64,000 bases of DNA, from the NCBI RefSeq assembly GCF_009870125.1, contig NC_046683.1, forward strand, positions 64,557,869-64,621,868, written 5' to 3'. The stretch comes from Drosophila pseudoobscura. Lineage: Eukaryota; Arthropoda; Insecta; Diptera; Drosophilidae. The stretch's first letter is position 1, and each line of letters starts with the position of its first letter. The notes beneath the pieces were generated by a model, which made no database searches, was not told the origin of the DNA, and saw only the letters and a list, made by a program, of their open reading frames with translations. Of this stretch, positions 1 through 9,467 are shown in pieces. The position numbers and the translations under genes were made by a program.

Positions 1-510
1 TCGGGTGGAACGTGCCCCCGGATCAGATACAGTACATACCGGAGCACTGGCTGACGCAGCTGGAGCCGCCCGCATCCATGCACTACATGCTGGGCGTCTT
101 CTACATCTTTCTCTTCTTCGCTTCGACCCTGGGCAATGGAATGGTCATATGGATATTCAGTACATCGAAATCCTTGCGCACACCCTCGAACATGTTCGTC
201 CTCAACCTGGCCGTCTTCGACCTGATCATGTGCCTGAAGGCGCCCATCTTCATCTACAACAGCTTCCATCGCGGGTTCGCCTTGGGCAACACATGGTGCC
301 AGATCTTTGCCTCCATTGGCTCCTACTCGGGCATCGGTGCCGGTATGACCAATGCGGCCATTGGCTATGATCGCTACAATGTGATCACCAAGCCCATGAA
401 CCGCAACATGACCTTCACCAAGGCCGTGATCATGAACATCATCATTTGGCTGTACTGTACGCCGTGGGTTGTACTCCCCCTGACACAGTTCTGGGATCGA
501 TTTGTGCCAG
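1..510 (+). CDS. Rh4: UV opsin Rh4, exon 1 (5' part outside window)
   Basis: Rhodopsin 4 is the UV-absorbing opsin of the yellow subset of R7 photoreceptors; it is a seven-helix GPCR that binds retinal and signals through Gq in the rhabdomere. The reading frame is already open at base 3 ([16 protein letters not shown]...), so the start codon and the N-terminal glycosylation site lie left of the window. This exon carries helices 1 to about 4. Visible landmarks are the LRTPSN loop, the Lys in MCLKAP (codon 237-239), which is the residue known to tune fly UV opsins, and the DRY motif in YDRYNV. The exon ends after CCA G at a consensus GTGAGT donor (511), phase 1, which joins in phase to the exon at 8567 to read FVPEGYLTSC. 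The near identity to the Drosophila Rh4 family makes the call firm. Confidence 0.97.
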
Positions 511-739
511 GTGAGTGCCTCTCTGCGGTCTCTGGTCGCAGGTCTCATTTCCTCACCTACCCCTGTAAGTGCCCATAGCAAAAAACAGATAGAAATTCCA
601 CTCTGAAATAGTTTTTATGCAAATACTTTTGACTATACGAATGCGCCTTCTATTTTGTATACGCCACAAACGCAAAGGTAGAGTAGAGGAAGAAGAAGAG
701 GAAGGGGTGCGGGGTGCGGGGTCCGTGCTCCAGTGTCGC

Positions 740-1840
740 CTAGTTCAATTCGGATTCAGTCGGCGTGATGACCACATTCAGAGCCAAGTTGCCTTCTTCG
801 GAAAACAGCTCCACCGTTGTCTTGTTGAGCACCAGAAAGTCGGCATTGGTGAACGTCACGAAGCTCTCGCGAACGGACCTGGGCTTGGACTGCCAGCGAA
901 GGGTACGATTGTTGGCGTCCAGCGAGATGCTGTAGTCGAATTCGGCGGCATCGCGCATGGTGCCGATCATGCGGCAGGCGGCAAAGTACTGCTGACAGCC
1001 CTCGCCCAGATGGATCTTCTCCAGCGAGAGCAGGAAGTGCCGGCCGTGGCAGGACTGCACCATCGTCCAGTCGAGGGCCCCCTCCAGATTCACGTTAGTG
1101 GCCAGGAAGATGATGTCGTGACCCTCCATCGTGATGACATTGTCGTGCGTGGCAGTCAGATGATTGAAGACATCCTTGAGCGGCCCCTGCCACACGCACT
1201 TGTCGTCCGGATAGGGGCAGAAGAAGGGTCGGAACTCGCAGTCATCCTCGTGCAGCTTCTTCTCCGAATAGGTCATACGGTGCTTGCAGCCGAAGTACGA
1301 GTGCTTGCAGGGGAAGATCAGCTTTGAGGCCACGTTCTCCATGGCCAGGTTACGGATGTTGCTCATCGGCACGCGGCACACGGGGCACAGGGTCAGCTTG
1401 TGGCGGCACGATGAGCAGATCACGTGCCCCCGCGTGCACTGCATGATCGGTGGCATTATATACCCGAAGCACACGGGGCACTCCAGCAGCGACAAAAAGT
1501 AGTCGCCAAGGGCCCCATCCACGGTCCTCTCCATCCGTACGAGGGCCCCCTCCTGGGGCTGTTCCTGATTCTCCCCGGCGGCCGGATTCGGTGGCCTGTT
1601 CACCTGCATGAGAGCCACAGAGCCCGGCTTGGGGACAAGTTCCAGGTGTCCTGGCCCTGGCGCTGGGTTCGGGGCTGCTTCACCTGCACTTGCACCACGA
1701 TTATGGCCCGAGGATGCCTGCGCAGCTTGCAAGTCCGGGGCTGATTGACGACGTGGCAGCATCTCCTCGAAAGCCAAATAAAAGTCTTGAAGCAAAGACA
1801 AGGCGTTTCGGTATTTAATTTCTGAATAACGATGGAACAT
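740..1840 (-). CDS. sinah: SIAH-family E3 ubiquitin ligase sinah (sina homolog)
   Basis: An intronless 366-codon reading frame for a SIAH-type RING E3 ligase, which transfers ubiquitin to substrates bound by its C-terminal domain. Order seen: a low-complexity Pro/Ala/Gln-rich N-terminus (1-110), a C3HC4 RING at about 121-155 (CPVCFGYIMPP...CPVC), the SIAH Cys/His zinc fingers (about 172-225, with CKHSYFGC and CPYPDDKCVW), then the TRAF-like substrate-binding domain. It is the more divergent of the two paralogues here and shares EMLxRRQSAP and the GHDIIFLATNVNLEGALDW block with D. melanogaster sinah. The start is uncertain: Met1 gives 366 aa, while Met27 lies just before the RRQSAP motif that is recognisable in the relative. 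It lies in the Rh4 intron, antisense to Rh4 and downstream of sina. Confidence 0.93.
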   Translation of the reverse strand: MFHRYSEIKYRNALSLLQDFYLAFEEMLPRRQSAPDLQAAQASSGHNRGASAGEAAPNPAPGPGHLELVPKPGSVALMQVNRPPNPAAGENQEQPQEGALVRMERTVDGALGDYFLSLLECPVCFGYIMPPIMQCTRGHVICSSCRHKLTLCPVCRVPMSNIRNLAMENVASKLIFPCKHSYFGCKHRMTYSEKKLHEDDCEFRPFFCPYPDDKCVWQGPLKDVFNHLTATHDNVITMEGHDIIFLATNVNLEGALDWTMVQSCHGRHFLLSLEKIHLGEGCQQYFAACRMIGTMRDAAEFDYSISLDANNRTLRWQSKPRSVRESFVTFTNADFLVLNKTTVELFSEEGNLALNVVITPTESELN

Positions 1841-2796
1841 TAAATTTTTGCTAAAACTAAAATAATTCTGTTGAAAACTGAAAATTTTTACTGATTCTAT
1901 TTTTTTTTTTTTGTTGTGTTTGTAGGAGAATTTAGGACTGAATAAAACGCTTTAGCCCGACTGACTATAACTTTACGAATGACTATAATACCATATATGC
2001 CTTGGGATTGAATTTAAAGGGGAAAGGAAAGGACTACTTGGTTCAGCCTCAGAAAAGGAAGAAAAACCTACTTTGATGGTGATTTTTATTCGATCGTCAG
2101 GAACATTTTTGATTAGTACCGGTGGCAAGTGCCGCATTTTTGGCCACCGTCGCTATGCAACTTATTAAGTGTTAAGAAGTGTTTCATCTATGTACATATT
2201 TTCTCCAGCGAGAAAACCAGCTTTATTTTAAAGTCTACATGGTAATCCCTGTAGCTGATGTTAGACTCTATATCAGCGTAGATTTATTCATCGACAACCT
2301 GCAATGAGGCGGAATAAAGAATATTTGTGTTTTTCTTTAAATGAATTAAATCAAAGATCGTTAATACTTTTTACTAATCACGTTTATTTCACTTTTCTGT
2401 AGTTCTGTTGTGTATGTGATCTCGTATGGTAGTGTGGGGTACGGGGTAGGGGGTAGGGGGCGCGCGGTAAAATCGGCGCATTAAAAGCTAAATATGGTGC
2501 AGATGCCTTATAATTCATTCCACATTACATTCTCCATCCATTTGACATTTTGGACCAGACAGAAATTGAAACAAAATGTGAGCCGGACCAGGGGGAGATC
2601 GTCTAAACTAGGGGTGGTACTTCTCTATCTCTGTGGGATCTGGCAGAAATGTTAGGGATTGTAACTGTGGGGAGGGGAGGTAGGGTAGGGACTGTCTTTT
2701 AGCATTGAAAACAATATGTTACATTTCCTTTGATTAGTTAGTGGGGATTTTGGCATTGACAAAAAAAAAATCTGTTCGACTCTCTCTCTCTCTCTC
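1841..2796. other. Rh4 intron between sinah and the MITE
   Basis: No coding exon is seen. The stretch should contain the sinah 5' leader and promoter (minus strand) and perhaps the distal part of the sina 3' UTR. Minus-strand AATAAA hexamers occur near 2084 and 2284 (seen as TTTATT on the plus strand). It ends in a (CT)n run, about 2778-2797, that abuts the inverted-repeat element. Confidence 0.5.
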
Positions 2797-3088
2797 TATA
2801 CACTCCCCGACATCTGAATACGACACACTAAAAATGTACACTTCAGGCACCAATATTTCCGGCACAAGCCAAAGAAAACGGTGAATTTGAATTTTCATCA
2901 AATCTCTATTAAGTTTACCATAAATTTAACACAAAAAATTGCAATATTCATTAAAGTAGATTAAGGAAAACAATTGAATTGAAATAACTCAAATTTCCCT
3001 TCTTCACAAATGGTTTTGTGCCGGAAATATTGGTGCCTGACGAAGTGTATATTTTAGTGTGTCGTACTCAAGTGTCGGGGAGTGTATA
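2797..3088. mobile_element. MITE with ~72-bp terminal inverted repeats
   Basis: Left arm 2797-2867 and right arm 3016-3088 are reverse complements along nearly their whole length. The outer ends read TATACACTCCCCGACA and TGTCGGGGAGTGTATA; the inner ends read CAATATTTCCGGCACAA and TTGTGCCGGAAATATTG. The arms differ by a few substitutions and small indels (for example GACATCTGAATACG against the complement of CGTACTCAAGTGTC). The core, about 2868-3015, is AT-rich with no reading frame. The flanking TATA/TATA is compatible with a TA target duplication, as in Tc1/mariner-type elements, but because the end is itself palindromic the exact border is ambiguous. It sits inside the Rh4 intron between sina and sinah, probably within the sina 3' flank. 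Confidence 0.88.
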
Positions 3089-3503
3089 GTTTCTCAAACA
3101 ACTCTCGAGTTATTATCATCTATGCGATTTCTTTGCTGTGGTTAATTTTGTTTAAACTGATTTAATTATTACCATTTACAATTATTGTATGTATAAAATA
3201 ATTTACATTAACTAAACTAGACTTTGCAGAGTGTTTGTTGTGTGTTGTGTGTTGAGTGTTGAGTGGATTACAGTGGTAGTAGATATAGTAGTTAGGTAGG
3301 TGGTGGTGTGGTTGTGGTTGCGGTTTTTGGATCTGGTGGGCACAATCGGCACGCGTAGGCAGCTCCGCTCCAGGTGTGGCCCGCTGCAGAGGCAGACGGA
3401 GACGGCTTATCAACTAAAATTAAACTAAAAGCAGAAATAACACCACGACAAATTAAAACCAAATGATCAAACTCTGAAAACATTCAAATAGTTTGTGTGT
3501 GTG

Positions 3504-3536
<33 letters not shown>

Positions 3537-3994
3537 GAATATATGAACAATTTAATCTTAGAGCTAGTACCGATCGAGTGGGAGGAGCACTACTTTCTGC
3601 CTTTTGCTGGGCTTCTTTCTGCCTTCCACTTCGAAACTTACGTTCAAAAAAAATATCTATATAGATTTATATGCAATTATATTTGTATGTATGGGGTGTG
3701 TGGTGTATTATGAGGGTGTGCATATAGAACGAAGAATCGTTTTTAAAACGATTCTAATGCTGCTTTTGCCGCCGCTTATCTCTCTACTATCCACCCTTGC
3801 TTCCTTCTTTTCCTCTTTCTTTCGTTTCTTTCTACAATTCAAACTTTGAAGAACCTACGAATTAGACGTATGATGCGAACAAAGGGCTAAACTATATGGT
3901 ATTTTATATATATACGACAAATATGTAAATAAACAGAAATAAAAAAAAAATTTTTAATTGGGCGATTTACGGACGCGAGGCGAGTCGCGGCTGC
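3089..3994 (-). other. Probable sina 3' UTR / flank, with (GT)n
   Basis: No coding exon is seen. The stretch directly follows the sina stop codon on the minus strand and most likely holds its 3' UTR. A (GT)n microsatellite runs from 3494 to 3529. No minus-strand AATAAA is obvious close to the stop, so the UTR may be long and could run through or up to the MITE. Confidence 0.45.
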
Positions 3995-4939
3995 CTAGAC
4001 CAGAGAGATGGTCACATTGATACCCAGATTCCCATTGTCGGCGAAGAGCTGCGCAATCGATGTGTCGAACACCAGGCAATCCGAATTGTGTATGGCGGAG
4101 GCAACGCCCTCGTGTATGGAACGCGGCATTGCCTCCCAGGTGAGGCGGCGGCGGTTTCCGTTCAGCTCGAGGCGGTACACAAAGTTTTCGGCCTCCTTGC
4201 GCGAGCCGATCAGCTGGACAATAGCGAAGAACTGCTGGTGTCCGTCGTACTTCTCCTGCTTCTCGAGGACGAGCATGAAGTGGTGGCCGAAGCAGGACTG
4301 CATCATCACCCAATCGACGGCGCCGGGCAGATTAATGTCGGTGGCCAGAAACACAATGTCTTCGCCCTGCAGCGTTGTGATGCTCTTGTGGGACATCATC
4401 AGGTGCTGCATGACTAGGTCGAGCGGTCCCTGCCATTTGCAGGAGGCCCCCGGGCAAGGGCACAGGTAGGGCCGACACTCGCAGGTCTCCTCGTGTTCGG
4501 TCTTCTCTGTGTACACAAGCGAGGCAGTGCACCCGTAGCCCGAATGCTTGCACGGAAACTTTACGTTCGAGGCAACCTTCTCCATGGCCAGGTTACGGAT
4601 ATTGGCCAGCGGACCGCGGCATGTGGGGCAGCAGGTGAGCTTGGAGCGGCACGAGACGCACACCAAGTGCCCGCTTGAGCATTGCAGGATCGGGGGCAGC
4701 ACATAGTCAAAGCAAACGGGGCATTCGAATAGCGATGTTAGGTCGGCGGACATGCCCGCATCACCGCCACCGGCGGAAGACAGCGAGGAGCTGGACGATG
4801 AGGATGTGTTGGCCGAGGAGGTGTTGCCGGCACTGGAGCCGGTCGAGCTGCTCGTGTTGGTGGCCACTGCCGTGGGTGCTCCTGCTGCTGCTGCGGCTGC
4901 TGTCGGTTCACGGCGTTTCGGGTTGATTTTATTTGACAT
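3995..4939 (-). CDS. sina: RING E3 ubiquitin ligase seven in absentia
   Basis: Sina is the SIAH1/2 orthologue. In R7 precursors it acts with Phyllopod to ubiquitinate the repressor Tramtrack and so permits R7 neuronal fate. The intronless frame gives 314 aa, the same length as D. melanogaster Sina. It has an Ala/Thr/Ser-rich N-terminus (about 12-60), a C3HC4 RING from Cys73 to 107 ([11 protein letters not shown]...CPTC), SIAH zinc fingers (CKHSGYGC..., [10 protein letters not shown]), and the substrate-binding domain ending in [11 protein letters not shown]. The start chosen is ATG 4937-4939 ([12 protein letters not shown]), which fits the family. The frame is open further upstream to 5109, but that extension has no ATG and looks like leader. 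Host intron: Rh4, opposite strand. Confidence 0.98.
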   Translation of the reverse strand: MSNKINPKRREPTAAAAAAGAPTAVATNTSSSTGSSAGNTSSANTSSSSSSSLSSAGGGDAGMSADLTSLFECPVCFDYVLPPILQCSSGHLVCVSCRSKLTCCPTCRGPLANIRNLAMEKVASNVKFPCKHSGYGCTASLVYTEKTEHEETCECRPYLCPCPGASCKWQGPLDLVMQHLMMSHKSITTLQGEDIVFLATDINLPGAVDWVMMQSCFGHHFMLVLEKQEKYDGHQQFFAIVQLIGSRKEAENFVYRLELNGNRRRLTWEAMPRSIHEGVASAIHNSDCLVFDTSIAQLFADNGNLGINVTISLV

Positions 4940-7120
4940 TGGAATTTTTCTCTCCGCGAAACGAATATCTCTATAGTTTTTTCTAAATCTCTCTCTTCCG
5001 TGGACGTGGAGTCCTGTGCGGAGTGCCAGTCCGTTCCGGTTCGTCCGGGAACAATTTTTTGTGCGTTTTGTGCTCTCCGTCTCCGTCTCCTTCCGCTGCC
5101 GCTGCGTCACTGCAAAATAAATTAAATCGAATTGAATGAGTAATGTGTCGCACTTCGATTTTGTGAGTAGTTCAACTTGGAGGAACCTCCACGGCCCAGA
5201 GTAAACAATTAATCATGCCTTGACCTTCACCTTGCCGCAGATCCCCCAATTTGTTGGCATTACCAAAAAGAACAGATAAAATGCGAGCCATAGGAATTGC
5301 ATTTAAGCAATTATTTAACTGGAAACGTATCGAACGAAGTTAAAGTCGAAGTCGAAGTCGAAGCCGCAGCCGCAGCCGAGGTCAGCGTCACGTCGAAGGC
5401 CCAAATAAATACTTCTGGGCGGAACGGCACGGTGGTACAGTGGCACGTGTGGAACGACGTAAAATACTCGCATGTGTGTAGGGTCTTATCAGGGAGCCCT
5501 GACGCTGATGGACGGCCATTAGGGACGACGACCCAAAACCCACCGATTGTGGGCGGGCACGAAAGAGGGAGGGAGAATGGTATGGGTGTGGCGTCGTCCA
5601 TAACAATGGTCACCCACATGAATGTGTATGGATATTGTGGCATGAGCTATTTCTACGTTTATACGATGACTAAATTACGATTAGAATAGATAAACGCTTT
5701 AGCTTGATGAAATTCCTTGAAGTTAAACAGAAGAGAAACAGAAACAGCCAATGCAAAACCAAACGACTATCATTTTAGAGCAACCGTCAACCTGGGAGAT
5801 GTGAAAATTAACAACAGGCGGAAATTGCAGTGCAAATTGTCATTTCATAAATGTGGTCCCGCATAAACGATGCATATGCTTTACGACACGCAATGAAAAG
5901 CGCGTAACGTAATGCATCAAATGGAAATGAATAGAATGGTTGCAGGAGGGGGGAGCAGCGGTGTGGTGGAAGCGACCAAGCCAGCATAAGCACAGACGTC
6001 ACTCGCACACACATAGAGACGCGCACTGAATCGCGAACGAACACACACATAATTAACAGTTCGTTTACGCCATGTACCGTATGAAATATATCCATATGAA
6101 GACTCTCCTCAAAGTCTCCAGGGCAGAGCCTCAACTCTGGGGGTAAAATGGTAATTACTGCCACAAAAGCCACAGCCATGAATATAATTAACTGTTGTGT
6201 GCTGTGCTTCTTTTTCAATGAGTTGCAAAATAAAATATATAAAAAAAAATAGAAAACGTAAGTTGCAGAGCAGAGCGAAATGCTTAAGCCGCCATTAACA
6301 ACATTAACAGTAAGAGCAAGAGCAATATCAACGGCAATATCATTAAACTTCACTGCAGCATAAACAAGTACAAAATACATAATTGTAAATGTAAACTTAC
6401 ATAGCAGGCTGCCACTGTATTGGTGCGGGTGCGCTGGTGTTGGCGTGCGTGTGTGTGTGTGTATGTGAGTGGCTGGGGTTTTTTTTATCAGTCAGCCTTT
6501 ATGGCAGCAATGCACTGACCCATCCCGTTCGGATACGTCTCTTTTTTCTTTAACTATAAATCAATGCAGGTGGTTTTTCTTTCGCAGGAAAAACGGCACG
6601 CACACCGACAGCAAATGGAAACTGTTTTGATTGCTTTTCGCCTTTTGGTTCACCTTGCGCCAAACTCGAATTTCAGGCGTGCGCTAATTTCATTTGGCTT
6701 TTTTATCTAATTTTCTTTTATTCGCCTCTCGCGCACACATCCATTGAATACAAGTTCGCTTTTGTTGCTTTTGCTGTTGCTACTGCTGCTGGCTGCTGCT
6801 GCTGCTACTGTTGTGTTTGTGCTGGTTTTTTGTTGTTCTTTTTGTTGTTGCATGAAAATATCATATCATTTGCATTTACACACAGCAGCGAGATGAATTT
6901 TTTTTATTTTCACTATTTGCGTTCCACCTACCCGCCTCACCTTTTTCTTTATTGCACTCGCACTTGCTCGAAAGGAATTTTAGTCCTTTTAGGCACTATT
7001 TATGTATATATCAACTGGGTTTTTTCGTTTGCATATTATTTATTCAGTTAGAAAACTGAACGGCAAGAATTCCATTCTGTTTTTTTTTTTACCTATTTTG
7101 CTAAGTCCGCGTCGGGGACT
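4940..7120 (-). other. Probable sina 5' UTR exons and UTR intron
   Basis: On the minus strand a good 3' splice site (TTTATTTTGCAG, AG at 5111-5110) lies 170 bp upstream of the sina ATG. A consensus donor GTAAGT lies at 6400-6395. Together they suggest a 1.29-kb UTR intron (5110-6400) and a noncoding first exon upstream of 6401. Read on the minus strand, 6750-6850 is a CAACAA/CAGCAG-rich tract typical of Drosophila leaders. The 190-aa open frame at 5808-6380 (-) lies inside this intron and shows no family similarity, so I do not call it. A (GT)n tract is at 6446-6463. Confidence 0.5.
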
Positions 7121-7205
7121 TATCGATAAAATATACCGTCCGACCCTCACAAATATACCAAAATATACCTTCTCATTATACAAATATACCGTAAATATAC
7201 TAACG
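7121..7205 (-). promoter_or_regulatory. DRE plus tandem motif-6 promoter module
   Basis: Contains a perfect DRE palindrome TATCGATA (7121-7128) followed by repeated AATATACC units, the reverse complement of GGTATATT (core-promoter motif 6 of Drosophila housekeeping genes). The block TATACCGTCCGACCCTCA is identical to one at 16206-16223 and matches modules at 16.6 and 29.1 kb in inverse. The orientation faces the minus strand, so it could be the sina promoter; otherwise it is an orphan copy carried by a dispersed repeat. Confidence 0.55.
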
Positions 7206-7537
7206 AATTCAAGTTCTATTATACACATTTCTCGTTTTTGATATTCCGTCGAATATTACCAACTAGATAGTTCTCTAAGCCCTGCCCACATAATTTAATC
7301 CGATTAATGAATCAATTTTCTACTTGACTGGCTTATTTTAAATACTTGACGTTGACTGTTTTTGCCTTAATTTTGGTTCCTCAACAACAATATAGCGTCT
7401 CGTATATGGATAAGAAATCGACCTTAGCCAACATAACCCCCCTCTATTTAAACAGTTCAGCGACTTGAGGTAAATGGCGGCAAATGTTACTGATTGTAAA
7501 TTCTTCTTGTAGATCCATGCCATCTACCTCTGAACTT

Positions 7538-7712
7538 AAAAAAATCACGATATCTGTCACCTGAACTGCGTGAAATTATTACATTTTCATTATTTTCGGT
7601 GGGATATCAAAAAATCGCGCTTGGCTCACAATGGGCTAATCATTCTCTGTCAAGGATTGGAAACCATATTCCTCGACTTTAATATTCCGTGGAATACTAC
7701 TAGGTATCTAAT
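7538..7712. repeat. Dispersed repeat, copy I
   Basis: This copy shares CACCTGAACTGCGT with copy II (about 16357) and ACAATGGGCTAATC with copy III (about 19336). The order of conserved blocks is the same in all three: CACCTGAACTGCG, a TTTTCATtATTtTCG block, the GGGCTAAT block, TCTCTGtC, and CCTCG-TTTAATATT. Related text (TATTCCGTCGAATATTACC) also appears at 7242-7261, so this area may hold more than one fragment. Confidence 0.7.
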
Positions 7713-8566
7713 TATTCAATTAATTTCATACAAGACTTGGTAAATTTAAGTTTTCATCTTTATTGCTTAAGGTTTAAACAAAAAGATCAACTACAATTTC
7801 CACAGAAAGTGTTTTTACATAGTAACTACACGCTAACTACAAATTCGATACATATGAAATATATTTGTACGTAATTATTAAAAGCGACACCTAAGGGAGA
7901 AATATGTGCGTGTGTTGATAAGCTTGGCCGTTTTTTTTTTTCATATGGGCCGTTATCTACTTTTCGACATGACTTTTTTGCGAAATTTTTGAAATATTGA
8001 GATTTTGATGGAAAACGATCAGGAATTCGATGTGGCCTAGGGGGTCTAAATGGCATTTCTACACTGTTTCTACATTGATGAATTGGACAAGAGGGTCCAT
8101 AATGCGTCTTACAAAATACAGGAAAATACTATGAAAAGAATGGATTAAATATACCATGCTATTGCAATACCCTTAATATACTTTAATCTCAATTTTGACA
8201 TCAAAATATACCGAAAAGTATACAATATACCGTAGGCGGTCCAGTTGCAACGATGCTAGTATATATTGATATATTTTGGCTAATATCGGTATTTTTATGT
8301 AAACGAAACTTATCGGGGTCTTATTTTGAAAATTGCATATTATAACGGAGTGTGATTGTTACTTTAAAACAGCGGTCGGCTCGCACACATTATCATATCT
8401 TGCAGTAGAGGAACAAAAATTGTTACAGCTACAGTGCAGATCTCTATTACACACGTGTAGGTGAGCGGCAGCGCACTTTCCTATGCACATAAGATCTCCC
8501 ACTCTTTTCTGTAAGTTGCTGTTGGGCGCGCAAATTAAATTTCGTTTTACCTTTCTTTCGTTGCAG
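7713..8566. other. 3' part of the Rh4 intron
   Basis: Noncoding. It holds further AATATACC/GGTATA words at 8148-8235 and the branch/pyrimidine region before the Rh4 acceptor at 8566. I see no coding exon. Confidence 0.5.
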
Positions 8567-9117
8567 AGGGATATCTCACATCCTGCTCGTTCGACTATCT
8601 TTCGGATAACTTTGACACCCGCCTCTTTGTGGGCACCATCTTTTTCTTCAGTTTCGTCTGCCCCACGCTGATGATCCTGTACTACTACAGCCAGATAGTG
8701 GGACACGTCTTCAACCACGAGAAGGCCTTGCGAGAACAGGCCAAGAAAATGAACGTTGAATCGCTGCGCTCCAACGTGGATAAGAGCAAGGAGACGGCCG
8801 AGATACGAATTGCCAAGGCGGCCATCACCATTTGCTTTCTGTTCTTCGTGTCCTGGACCCCCTATGGCGTGATGTCCCTAATCGGAGCCTTTGGCGACAA
8901 AAGTCTATTGACGCCAGGAGCCACAATGATTCCGGCCTGTACCTGCAAGCTGGTGGCCTGCATAGATCCGTTTGTGTATGCCATCAGTCATCCCAGATAC
9001 CGCATGGAGCTCCAAAAACGCTGCCCCTGGCTGGGTGTCAATGAGAAGTCCGGCGAGGCTTCCTCGGCCCAGTCCACGACAACGCAGGAACAGACGCAGC
9101 AGACCTCAGCGGCATAG
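8567..9117 (+). CDS. Rh4: UV opsin Rh4, exon 2 (C-terminal half)
   Basis: This exon completes Rh4. It follows a pyrimidine-rich TTGCAG acceptor (8561-8566) and restores the frame of the exon ending at 510. It encodes helices 5 to 7 and the cytoplasmic tail. The retinal-binding Lys is in CTCKLVAC (codon 8947-8949), followed by the NPxxY-equivalent [13 protein letters not shown]. The third cytoplasmic loop carries [18 protein letters not shown], shared by Rh3 and Rh4. The tail ends in a Thr/Gln/Ser-rich stretch and stops at TAG 9115-9117. The 8056-bp intron (511-8566) hosts sina and sinah on the other strand, an arrangement known from D. melanogaster. Confidence 0.97.
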
Positions 9118-9273
9118 AACAATCATCGAGCGCCCGACCCACCTGAACGTGTAATACAATTGCTTATGGAAACTATAACAACCAATTTAGGATAGAGGCA
9201 AAGCCGAAGAATGAATTTACCTTATGATTTGTAGATCCACATTGGACTTATTATGTTATTGATCCGTGAATCA

Positions 9274-9279
9274 ATTAAA
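9274..9279 (+). terminator. Rh4 poly(A) signal candidate (ATTAAA)
   Basis: The first clear signal variant downstream of the Rh4 stop at 9117. Confidence 0.5.
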
Positions 9280-9328
9280 TAGAGAGTTATGGCACAGAGA
9301 AACGAATACGAGTGAAATTAGTCAGTTA

Positions 9329-9334
9329 TTTATT
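9329..9334 (-). terminator. ZCCHC7-like gene poly(A) signal (AATAAA)
   Basis: A minus-strand AATAAA 134 bp beyond the stop of the ZCCHC7-like gene. It points towards the 3' end of Rh4, with which the gene is convergent. Confidence 0.6.
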
Positions 9335-9467
9335 CATTCATTCGGTTATTCTGCTCTGGGTAATATCTTTCAGATACCCATTCTTTAAATTGGTGGATTT
9401 TGTTAAACAATTTTAATCATCGTCATTCCCATTCCCCTTATAAGAGATTCCCCCCTTTGAGTAGCAC

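Noticed and set aside
4940..5109. In-frame upstream extension of sina (57 codons)
   Set aside because: There is no ATG in it, a good splice acceptor lies at its left end, and the known family start [12 protein letters not shown] gives the exact family length.
5808..6380. 190-aa open frame on the minus strand
   Set aside because: It lies in the inferred sina UTR intron, has mixed hydrophobic and repeat-derived sequence with no domain, and no splice or promoter support.
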